Positions 52,345-62,600 of a stretch of 64,000 nt of DNA are shown one piece after another; the first letter of the stretch is position 1; every line of letters begins with the position of its first letter. Position numbers and translations under genes: made by a program. This DNA is from Streptococcus agalactiae ATCC 13813 (GTDB lineage: Bacteria; Bacillota; Bacilli; Lactobacillales; Streptococcaceae): NCBI RefSeq assembly GCF_000186445.1, contig NZ_GL636070.1, positions 1,681,939-1,745,938 on the forward strand, written 5' to 3'. The notes beneath the pieces were generated by a model. It searched no databases, was not told the DNA's origin, and saw only the letters and a program-made list of their open reading frames with translations.

Positions 52345-52924
52345 TTGCTTTCTCCTTTCAAAAATTCTACAAGTTCTCTTGTGATTAGAAACCGAATGGA
52401 AGTCTGCACTCTTTCGAGTTGAGGCAAATCTTGAACCTCTATCCATCTCATTACAAGATGGCATTCGCTTTTTCCATTTTCCTATACCTGCACTGTTATC
52501 AGCATTTCTTACGATTTGCCTTGCTAGAAGCAACAATACAGGCTTACCATGTTCCGCTTAATAAACAAAATGATAGGTTAGGCTCCACCTCTCTGCCGGC
52601 AGTCATTTGTCCGTGTAACCCCACTATGGAAAGGGTTAACCGACTGCACACCTTTTGGTTCAGGCTTATCAGCAACTTTAGCCTGTTCAACTTAACGACA
52701 TTTAACAGTGGTTCACATTTGTTAGCCATACTATCAAGCCTAGCTCCCTAACCGCTTTGTTGCTAGCAGTATCGGTCTCCCCTCACGGTTCGACCTTAAA
52801 GTAGGGCTACCTTACGTATCAGCTTACCACATGGCGAACATGCAGTTGATACTTGGCTCAACTAACGGAATAGTTGGTCTGGTCATCATGCCAGACAGTT
52901 CAATTAAGCGACTTCATGTCGCAC

Positions 52925-55900
52925 CCAGAGGTAGTTATCGAAGCTCCCTTTCGTAATGTAATGGTAAATATCTACCTCTTGGTGCATATTGCCTTGACGA
53001 ATTAATCTACCATTGCGTTGGACAATATCTGAGGGCCTCCAGGGAACGTCTAAATGGTGGACTGCTTTCATGCGAGACTGCACGTTTAATCCTGTTCCAC
53101 CTTTTTCAGTTGAAGCCATGAGAATCCGTACTTCCCCACTATTGACCTTGCGTGACAGAGAATTTTTCTTTTCATCCGTATTAGCGTCATGAACAAAGGC
53201 AATTGCTTCTCTGGGAATCCCTCTATCTACTAAGAGGTCTTTCAATTCATTGTAGACGTCAAAACTTTCTTCCTTACTTTTAGGGGTTCCAATATCAGAG
53301 AAAATCATCTGCGTGGCTTTCTCGAGATTACCCTCACGGTAAATCCGTTCCACATTATCCACTACTTGAAGGATTTTCTGGTTGTCCAATAAGGTATAGG
53401 CTGGGTCAATGAGACGCATGTCAATGGCTAGTTTTCTAGCTTCCCCAGTTATCTTTAACATATTATCGACACTAGGGTCAACGCTGCCTGACTTGATAGC
53501 GTCTGAACGGTCAACCAACTCTTCAAGGTAGTATTTCTGAGCTTCTGTCAATTCGCTCTCCACTGCAATGACTTTAGCTTCTGGTACTGGTAAATCAAGC
53601 ATGTCTGAGGTCTGAATGTCAGCCGTTTCTTTGTAAATCCGCATGAGTTCAGGCAGGTTCACAAACTTCTTAAAGCGTTTCTTAGGTTGGTACTTGTCTC
53701 CTGTTGGGGCAAGTTCCATAGAATTCTCAATATTCCCAAAAGCTCCCACCCATGAGTCAAAGTTTGAGACTTGATAGCGTTCTAAGACATCTGGTTGGAT
53801 ATAACTCATCATGGTATAGAGTTCACTAATAGAGTTAGAGACTGGTGTTCCTGTCGCAAAGACCACATTACGATAGTCGTGTTCTCCTTGAACCTGTCTC
53901 ACTTTCATTTCCATATCTACGTTCTTCTTAGAAGTCGTGTTGGTAATTCCTGCGACATTACCAAGTCCTGTAATGGGTCTGATATTCTTAAAATGGTGAG
54001 CTTCGTCCACAAAGAGAAAGTCAATCCCAAGGTTTTCAAACTCAATAAAGGTATCTCGCTCCAGTTTTTGGAGTTCTTCCAATTGGTGTTCCAACCCCTT
54101 GATAGAACGCTCTGCTTCTTTAACGGTATAGTCACTATCACTGCCTTGCTTGATGTCACGGAGTTGTTGTAACTTATCTTGAATATAGGTCACTTGCTTT
54201 TCATGACTCATGGGGATTTTCTCAAACTGGGAATCCCCAATGACAATGGCATCGTAGTCCCCTGTGATGATCCGTGAGACAAACTGCTTACGTTTTGCTT
54301 TCGCAAAATCTTTCTTGGTCGTCACGTAAACATTCTTGGTTGGGAAGAACTTCATGATTTCTTGGCCAAACTGAGCGGTCAGACTTGATGGCACCACATA
54401 AAGAGGCTTATGCACCATACCCAATTCTTTCAGTTTGAATCCTGCCCCAAGCATGGTTAAGGTCTTACCTGAACCCACTTCATGAGCTAGAAGCGCTCGT
54501 TTTTCTTCCACAATCCGTTGAATAGCATTCTTTTGGTGAGGGCGTAAGTAAATATTCTGGGCAAGCCCATCAATGTTTAAATGGCTGCCATCATAAACTT
54601 TTGAGACTGTACGATTATAAAGGCTATTATAGGTCTCTTCAATCATCTGTTGCACCTCTGGGTAACTGGACACAAAGTCTTGGAAGAGTTCTTGAAGTTG
54701 CGTTTCCTTAGCACGAAGAACCGTTGTCTTCTCCACGTCTGTCACATGCTTTTTCTTATCCCCATCTTCCACTTGTTTGGTAATGGTTGGTTGATTGGAA
54801 TTAAGCAGGTTTTCAAAGATTTTACGACCACTATCATACCGAGACCCAGGCACACCTAAACTTCTATCCGTTGCGGTAGAATACCTAAAGGCAAACTTGG
54901 ATTTGTAGGACATGGTCCCATCAATCGGACTTACCTCAAGGACTGATGCTACTTCTTGATCAGTCAAGTCAAAAGTTTGTCCCATAAAGGTCTCTTGGGC
55001 AAATTTCCCATAAACAGCTAGAGGAATCCAGCGTGAACCAATCCGATAATCAATATCAGCCAAGGTCACACGTGCCGGTTTCACATCTTCTAAGAGACCT
55101 TGATAATAGACCCAAGGAAAATCAGAATTATCTTCTTTGATGAGTAAGTCCACAACCTCTAACTTAGTCACCACATCTCCTGATAAGAAATCCTGCCGTG
55201 ACACATATACCACTCCCTTATCGTTTAGATAGCGTTCTGGGTCTGGAATAATAGCGTCTCCTAATTCTTCAATCAAAGACGCTTTAGAATCCGTCTGATA
55301 AATAGACATCATGTAATCCAAATCTACCCCACGACCATCTGCTAGACTAGAATTGAGAGCGTCAAGGGCAGAAGAAACTGCCGTCACTTCCTTTTCAGGA
55401 CGAACCAAGGCTTTTTCAAAGGCAAGAGATTTGGTATAGATAACTGTCTTCCCACTCGGGTCAAGGCTTTCATCTTCTAAACTCGCAAGAAGGGAATACT
55501 TATCATCACTATCAAAGAGGTTACGGTTCACAGCACTATTGACATAACCAAAGCGTTTCACAAAACTATCATAGGTTTGATTGAGTTTTCCAAGTAAGTG
55601 TGCAAACTCTTCCTTGTCATAATCATAGTAACGTTGAATGGCGATGACCTCTTGGTACGCATTTCGGATATCGACCATCCCTTTAATTCGTGCCACTTCT
55701 TTCTCAGACAAAGGAGCTTCATAAAAGACGGTCTTTTTGAAATACCCCTTAAATCGCCCACGTTTGGTGGCTTCTTCGGTCACATAAACATCAAGAGCAG
55801 TACTATCGGTGACTTCGAGGTCATTAAAGCTGTCAATCTGTTTTTGCGAATGCTTGGTATCCCATGCCTTAAAGGTCCCCTCCTCGTCCACATAGTAGCT

Positions 55901-58900
55901 AATCTCCTCTGTCTTTGTCCCTACACGAATGCCCTTATGATCACGGTAGTAAACCATAGAATCTTTATAGCCAAAGCTAAACTGGTCTAAGCTTTCTCTG
56001 ATGTCAGAAGGAATCGAAGTATCAATAACTTGTCTTCTCATCACATCAGGAGTGATGAAGATGTCAGAGTTATCCACCACTCTAGGGGCTTTAACCTGTT
56101 TAAGAGCAGTCTGAACATCTGCTAGCAAATTTTCAGAAGTTCCTTTAACAGACAGTGTCCCACCGTTAAAGTTTCTTACCTCATAGGTCCCAAGAACCTG
56201 ACTATTGTAGTCCCCATCAAAGTAAAGATTCAGCCAAATACGATCATCCTTGTCATAGCGAATAGAACCTGAAAAAGCTAAATCATCTGCCACATATCCC
56301 TTATCCATATGCTTCTGGAAGAACAACATGTCCGTTGTGACATTGGTGCCTGCAATGATCTTAAAGGCAGTATCTGGCAAACGCACACCACCGAGAAAAT
56401 CAGTCGTCTCACGAATATCTTGGAGAATGTTTTCTGTCCGTTTGTCCATGGTTCCTGTTGAGGAAATGATAGCCACTTGCCCACCATCATGCACCAAATC
56501 TAATGATTTTTTGACAAAGTAATCATGAATCATATAGGGTTTGTCATAGCGATTATCCGCAATTCTGATATTGGCAAAAGGCACATTTGAGAGAACCAAA
56601 TCAAAGCTATTGTCATTAAAGGCAATGGTCTCAAAGCCCTTTACTTCAATGTGACTATTCGGATGAAGGTGTTTGGCAATAACCCCTGTAATCGTGTCTA
56701 ACTCTACACCATACAACTCACTATTTTCTCTCAGGTGTTTAGGCATTGCCGCAAAGAAATTCCCCGTTCCCATAGACGGGTCTAGGATTTTACCACCTGT
56801 AAAGCCATCTCGTTCTAGTTTATTCCACATCTCACGAATCAAGAGAGGGTCTGTGTAGTAAGCGGTCAGAGAGGACTGTTTCATGTCTGAATACTCTTTC
56901 TCTGTGACTAGCGTTTTTAATTCCTCACGTTCCTTAGAAAACTTTGGGTTGTACTCGTCAAAGAACTCGTTAGCTAAGCCTCCCCAGCCCACGTATTTAG
57001 CAAGGAGTTCTTGTTCACTAGGTGTGGCTTGACGGTGTTCAGATTCAAGACTTTTCACCAAACGAACAGCAGCCACGTTGGTTTCAACCTTATCTCTTGT
57101 TGTCTTAGGGTAAAAGTCTGTTAGATCTTCTGGGAAGTGAAAATCAGTGGCCGGGGGCGTCTCAGTGACTTCTGGTTCCAACTCATCTTCTGACAATGCT
57201 TCTTCTTGTTTAGCCTCTCTCTTATTTGATGATAGAGATGTTATCACTTGAGAAACCGGCTCATTTTGTTCTTCCATATCCATGAAGGAAAAGAGGTCTA
57301 ATTCTTGGCTAGGTTCTTCCACTTCCTCTTTTTCTTCGACAGAAGGAACATGAAGAGCTTGAGTGATGTCTTCTAATGTCCGTAAGAAAAGAACTGGATT
57401 TTGTTCAATCACATCGGTGAAATCATTTTGTAATTCAATCCGAATCAGGTTGTTAACGCCTGAGTCCTCAATGGCCATTACCTGAAACTCTTGCCCCTTA
57501 TAAGTCACTCTAGAATCAATCGGGTAGCGTTTAAGGGCTTCTTCTACGATAGGATTTGGTAGTTTTTCTTGAGTCACAATGATTTCAGGTTCTGTTTGCG
57601 ATAGGTGTTCTCGCCATTCTCTAAAGGATAGGTCTGATTGGGACAGTTTGTCCCTTTCAAAGGTTCTAGCTTCTTCAAGAGTGAGGTCTTCATGCAAGAA
57701 GGCGTAGGCAATGGGTCTTGCTTCTTCTAAGTCTAGCTGACTGGTCAAGAAAAATTCTGTCTTGTCATGCGTTAATCCTATCTGAAGCAATTCTGTCGCA
57801 AGGGCTAATTGAGTAACAGTTGCTTTAGGATAGCCCCCTAATAAGGCTAGGTCGGCATTCTTCAATTGAAAACGCCCTGCAGCATCTATCAGTATCCCAC
57901 CTTGTTGCTCGTCAACGTCAGCTAAGTCTATCCCTAAACGAGTCAGTTTTTCGGTATTTTCAGTCAAAATGGTTTGACCAATTTCAGTTAAGATCACTTC
58001 TTCTTGAGGTGTTAGAGGACGTTGTAAGCCATAGACTGTCCCATCAGCTTCTAAATAGCTTAATAGCTCATTGTCCGCATAGATTGGCGTCATTTCCATC
58101 TCATGATCAAACTCCCCACGTCTCAGGTTTGGTAGCTTTGGACGGCTATTTCGCACTTGGTCAAAGTGACTTAGTATCTCAAATTTTTGGGACAAGTTTA
58201 GATATTCATAAGCTGGTAAATGTTCTGTTTGCCCTGTTCGTAAATCTAGTTGTGATAACTCTTCCTCATCAAGACTTGCAATCATGACAAGCCCTTCTTC
58301 CCGAAAGGTGATGTCCTGAGAAGGTTCTGGAACTACTTTTTCTTCAACAACTTCCATTTTTTCCTCCAACGTTTCCTGGGGACTTACCTGTTCAGGTTCA
58401 TAAGTGAGAAGAAACTGTTCAATATCACGGCTAATACGGTCAGACAAATTATTGGCCACTCGGTAGACATTGACCAAATTAGCAGCTTTGCTTTTATCCA
58501 AAAGAGAAGCTACCGAAATGGACTGATAGGCGCCTTCTTGGTCTAAGAGATGAAATCGAGTGGCTAGGTTAAAGAGGGCTACTTCAATCACCAAGGCTTT
58601 CTCAGCATTGTTTAACTGAGGTAACTTCTTTAAGCCAGCCTGACCAAAGGTCTGTGTGTAGCTGCTTAGGTCTGTCGCTTCGTTAAAGGGGCTCGCCTCT
58701 ACAAAAGCAGAAACCTCTGTTTCAAAGCGAACCACTTGAACAGGTGAGATGATTACTCCTCTTTGGGTTGTAAAATTTTGGATAAGGCTATCCCAATCCT
58801 CATCAAAATGGACTGCTTGATAGCGTAAAAAGGATTCCAAAAGAATCTGGTCACGTGGCAATCTTGCCCGCAACATTTCAAGTAATTGTTCTTGAGTCAT
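52925..58900 (-). CDS. SNF2-family helicase with DNA methylase domain, 5' exon
   Basis: 1992 codons from the ATG at 58900, whose GGAGG site rules out the ATG four codons earlier. In order: an uncharacterised N-terminal region, an acidic linker (about 560-620), a methylase with LDPSMGTGNFFAAM and LVLSNVPFAN, a SNF2 helicase with HEVGSGKTLTML and FLFVDEAHHFK, and a C-terminal helicase half with STEKGGTGLNV and QRNGRLIRQG. With the 3' exon the protein has about 2274 residues. Such giants are constant members of Tn5252-like elements and may protect the entering DNA from restriction; that role is unproven. Confidence 0.92.
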
Positions 58901-58915
58901 ATGTTCCTCCAATTA

Positions 58916-58944
58916 AAAAGGGGCTGAGAGGTATTCTCAGCCCG
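58916..58944 (-). terminator. Terminator/attenuator before the methylase-helicase gene
   Basis: GGGCTGAGA-N5-TCTCAGCCC followed by CT5 on the minus strand, ending 16 bp before the start codon at 58900. It ends the upstream unit in part and could adjust expression of the giant gene. Confidence 0.75.
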
Positions 58945-58949
58945 CTGCT

Positions 58950-59501
58950 TTAGTCTAGGACCAAGTCTCTTTGGTCTTTTTCTTGTGGTAACTTATCCAT
59001 TAAAGTTGTCACATACTGTTGTAAGAAATGGCTTTTCTGGTCTAACAAATCCTTCTGCAGGGCGAGATAGGTCACATCTCCAAAATAATCTTGACTCGTT
59101 AAAGACAACTCCTTTTGGATAATGTCCTGCACGGTCTCTAAGGTGAGAGATGAGTAATCCTCCTCATTCAAAACCTCATACTGAGAAAGGGTCTCAGAAA
59201 TATTGTTGGACACAATCACTTCCATAATGAAACTAGCTCCCTCACCTGTTCGATAGAGTTTATCCAAGAGGTCCGTCATTTCTTCTTGAAGCTGTTCCTG
59301 GTAACCGTCTGCTCTTAGGCGCAGGTCATCACTGACTAAAGACAAGTCATCAATGCCCATAAAGTCTTGATAGAGCGTATCAAGAAGTGACTTGTTTTTG
59401 ATACTCAACTCCATAGCTAAAAAGGCCTTAACCATGTCTTCATAGTTTTCTCGTGCCATCTCAAAAAGGGTTCTAGAAATCGTGTCATAATTCCAAGCCA
59501 T
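58950..59501 (-). CDS. Conserved element protein, unknown function
   Basis: 183 residues, acidic and mostly helical, without signal peptide or membrane segment. It begins MAWNYDTISRTLFEMAREN. The start overlaps the preceding small gene by 17 bp and has GGAGAGAAGC. I do not recognise a domain. Its place between the adhesin unit and the methylase-helicase gene is that of a backbone gene. Confidence 0.65.
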   Translation of the reverse strand: MAWNYDTISRTLFEMARENYEDMVKAFLAMELSIKNKSLLDTLYQDFMGIDDLSLVSDDLRLRADGYQEQLQEEMTDLLDKLYRTGEGASFIMEVIVSNNISETLSQYEVLNEEDYSSLTLETVQDIIQKELSLTSQDYFGDVTYLALQKDLLDQKSHFLQQYVTTLMDKLPQEKDQRDLVLD

Positions 59502-59676
59502 AGCTTCTCTCCTTACGCTGTTGAATTGGATTCAAACCTTGTTTCACTTCTTCAAAATCTGTCAGTCCGTCACTATCCGTATCGCTACTAAAAGGATTAG
59601 TCCCTAAAGCTAACTCTTGAGCATCCGTTAGACCATCTTGGTCTGAATCTCTTGTGTAAATGTTTTTGGGTTCCAT
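59485..59676 (-). CDS. Small calcium-binding (thrombospondin type 3-like) repeat protein
   Basis: 63 residues with two tandem DxDxDGxxDxxE loops: DSDQDGLTDAQELALGTNPF and DTDSDGLTDFEEVKQGLNP. These loops bind calcium in secreted proteins, yet no signal peptide is visible. The ATG directly follows the adhesin stop codon, so it may be translated by coupling, or it may be a detached piece of a larger surface protein. Ribosome site GGAGG. Confidence 0.7.
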   Translation of the reverse strand: MEPKNIYTRDSDQDGLTDAQELALGTNPFSSDTDSDGLTDFEEVKQGLNPIQQRKERSYGLEL

Positions 59677-62600
59677 TTAGTTGTCCTCCATTTTGAGTTT
59701 AGAAAGTCCGTAAGCTAGACCTAAAAGAAGTCCTCCACCGACAAGCGCCAAGAGGGATTGACTCTCTCCTGTATTTGGTAAGACACTTGCTGGAACTGGT
59801 GGTTCTTGTGTTGGAATAGGTGGTTGGGGTGGGGTTGGTTGAGTCGGAGTTGGTTGCTCTGGTTCAGGAGTAGTTGTTTTAACCGTGTTTGAACTGATGG
59901 TGTAGCCATTGACAGTATGTAATACGGTATTTTCTACTACACCTGAGGCGATTCGTTTCATTTGCACGTAAACATCTGCCTGAAACTCGGATTCTTCTGC
60001 TAGTTTTTCAAGGAATTCCTGATCAAAACTGATGGTAACCGTTCCTTTTGACGTGTCGACATGTTGTAGCGTGTACTTCGTCACTTCTGTCCCTTTTGGT
60101 AAAACCGTTCCATCTTTTAGAGTCACATCTACTAAGGTATAAGCCTTGTAAACACCATTATAGTCGTCATGGCTTTCATCGTAATCATCGTCAAAGCGGT
60201 ATTCGATGAGTGGTGTCGCACGATTACCTGGAATGAGTGCTCCCACCAAGCGGTAGTTAAAGACCTGATTCAAGGCAACTTCTTTTCCATCAAGACTGTT
60301 CTCCTTTTGTGACAAATCAATCACCACATCTTTTTGTGGGTCCAGTTTTGGCACATTATTAACCACAGTCTCTGTCACATAAGCCAAACCAAAGTCAATC
60401 TGATATGCGGTGTTTTCATACTTCCCACCAGTCTTTGTCAGCTCATTCTTAATAGTCATTGGAAGGGTCACCACTAAGGTTTGACCAGTTTTAACATAAG
60501 CCTCATAGAACGCTTTTGGATCATCAGCGCTTAAAACTTGAATGGCTCCTTTGGGTGTGAACTGTCGTTTGGCCATAGCGTCTTGAACTACTTTAGGCGC
60601 TTCTGATAATGAGGCATAGGATTTCACCGAAATCCCTTTGACAAGAGTTCCTGCCTTATCCATCACTTGGACACCATCTGCATTGACGCTAAGCGCTTCT
60701 TCGGGGTAATCATCCACCATGTAAAAGCCTTTTGTAAGGACATCCTCCGTCACCACCAAGTCCTTGTACTGACTGTAATCCAGAACAATTTTGTAGTAAT
60801 TAATGGTATTTGGAAGAACGGTCTTCCCATCAATAGACACGCCTTCTTTACTGGTATTAGTTTTAAGTGGTGTTACTTTTGGCACGTGATTCGTTACCGT
60901 ATTGGTTTCATAGGCTTGTCCAAAGTCTACTTGATAAGCTACATTGTCATAAGACTTTCCTGAATTAAGCATAGACTCACGGACAGTCATAGGAGTAACG
61001 ATGGTGATGTTTTGACCTTGCGTTACATAAGAATCATAGAAGGCTTGCGGATCTTCTGCCATAAAGACTTGGAAAGCTCCTTTAGGAGAAATCTTGCGTT
61101 TTGATAGGGCTGCTTGTAGGGTTTCCGGAACTTCTGATAGGCTCGTATAAGTTTTTACTGTAACTCCTGTGACAGCTTTACCATCAGATGTAATGAGTTG
61201 AATCGCTGTTTCATCTGGTAATAGAGCTTCTTCGGGATAGTCATCCACAAAGTAAAACCCTTGTGCAATCTGAGCCTTATCGGCCTTAGTGCCTCGGTAT
61301 TGGTCTAAGTCCCATGACAAGGTATAGTAGTTTTGTGAACCCACTATCATCGGTTTTCCGTCAATGTCCACCTTATCCTTATTAAGATTTTGTTTTTTAG
61401 GTGTTGGGCTAACAAGGGTATTGATCACCTCATCGGTTTCATAGCCATTGCCAAAATCCACTTGGTAGGCTTTGTTTCGATAAGTCTTCGTCTGACCATA
61501 AAGGCTGTCTTTGACGGTCATTTTGGTGAGAAGGTTTAAAGAAGTTCCTGTTTTGACATACTGGTCATAAAAGTCTTGATTGTCATTAGGCATAAAGACT
61601 TGGAAAGCCCCTTTAGGAGAAATCTTGGCATGAGCGAGTTTATCTTGAAGGTCTTTAGGAGCTTCTGACAGCGACGCATAAGCCTTGACAGTAATCCCTG
61701 ATACGGCTTTGCCATCAGGAGTGGTGATACCTGTCCCATTGTCTACTAAGTCCAACACTTCTTCTGGGTAGTCATCTACAAAGAAGAAACCACGAGCAAT
61801 TGTCTCTTTAGAAGACTTATCGCCTTTATACTGATCTAAATCCCAGGTCAAACGGTAATGATTAGTTGTTCCTAAAGCCACTACCGTATCGTTAATGACC
61901 ACACCATCTTCATTTTCGTTTTTCTTCTGCGGCTCAATACGGCTAGTGGTCGTTCCATCACCAGGCGTACGCACTGTCACAACATTAGAAGTCACTGTAT
62001 AGGCATTTTGGGTTCCCTTATTGATGAGGAGCTTATAACTGTTGGAATAGCTTGCTCCATCATTTTGAAGGCTACCGTAAAGTTTCGGAGTCACCAGTTG
62101 GTAAGACTTGGTGAGGTCTTGGTTGACCTCTTGAAGCAAGGCTTCCTTGGCGGTCAAGGTCACAAAGTTCTTAGCAGCATCAAAGGTAAGGGTATAATTT
62201 CCATTTTCTGCCTGCGTTTTTTCCTTGTCAAAGGCATAGCCTGCTGGAAGGTAATCTTCAAAGGTGAGGCTTGTGGTTTTGGCTCGATTTGGAGAAAAAG
62301 CGTCTACGGTTAAAGGGTAAATGACCGTTGAATCTTTTGCGACCGTTTTGTCATGAAGGTTCACTTGGTCGGTATTGATAACTTCCTTAACAATTTCAGG
62401 GGTCGTTGTCAGACGATAGTCGTGATAATGAACCGTTGGCACTTGTGGTGCTTTTGGTAACGGTTCTGGCGTAGGTTCTTTAGGCAAGGTGACCTTGGTA
62501 AGTGTTAGGCTAGGCTGAGTAACTTTCTCTAATGGTTTTTCCTTAAATCTCACAGGTGGCTCTGGCGTAAAGGTTTTTGGGGTAAAGGTTTTTGGCACAA

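Larger units (their letters stand above)
50592..52924 (-). mobile_element. Group II intron
   Basis: 2333 bp. The 5' end is GTGCG at 52924 downward. The 3' end is CTACTCGAC at 50592, with an A seven nucleotides from the end that can be the branch point. Domain V and a domain VI stem (AGAGGTC-GTGA-GACCTCT) precede the 3' end. It encodes its own reverse transcriptase. Removing exactly this stretch joins TGG and CAA and restores the host frame, confirming both borders. Confidence 0.93.

Noticed and set aside
52344..52536. Longer N-terminus for the intron-encoded reverse transcriptase
   Set aside because: The extra 64 codons lack a ribosome site and lie in intron structural RNA; the ATG at 52344 has GAAAGGAG and starts the family-typical N-terminus.
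52904..52924. Codons after YLW in the 5' exon (VRHEVA and stop)
   Set aside because: These bases are the first nucleotides of the group II intron, beginning GTGCG, and are removed by splicing.
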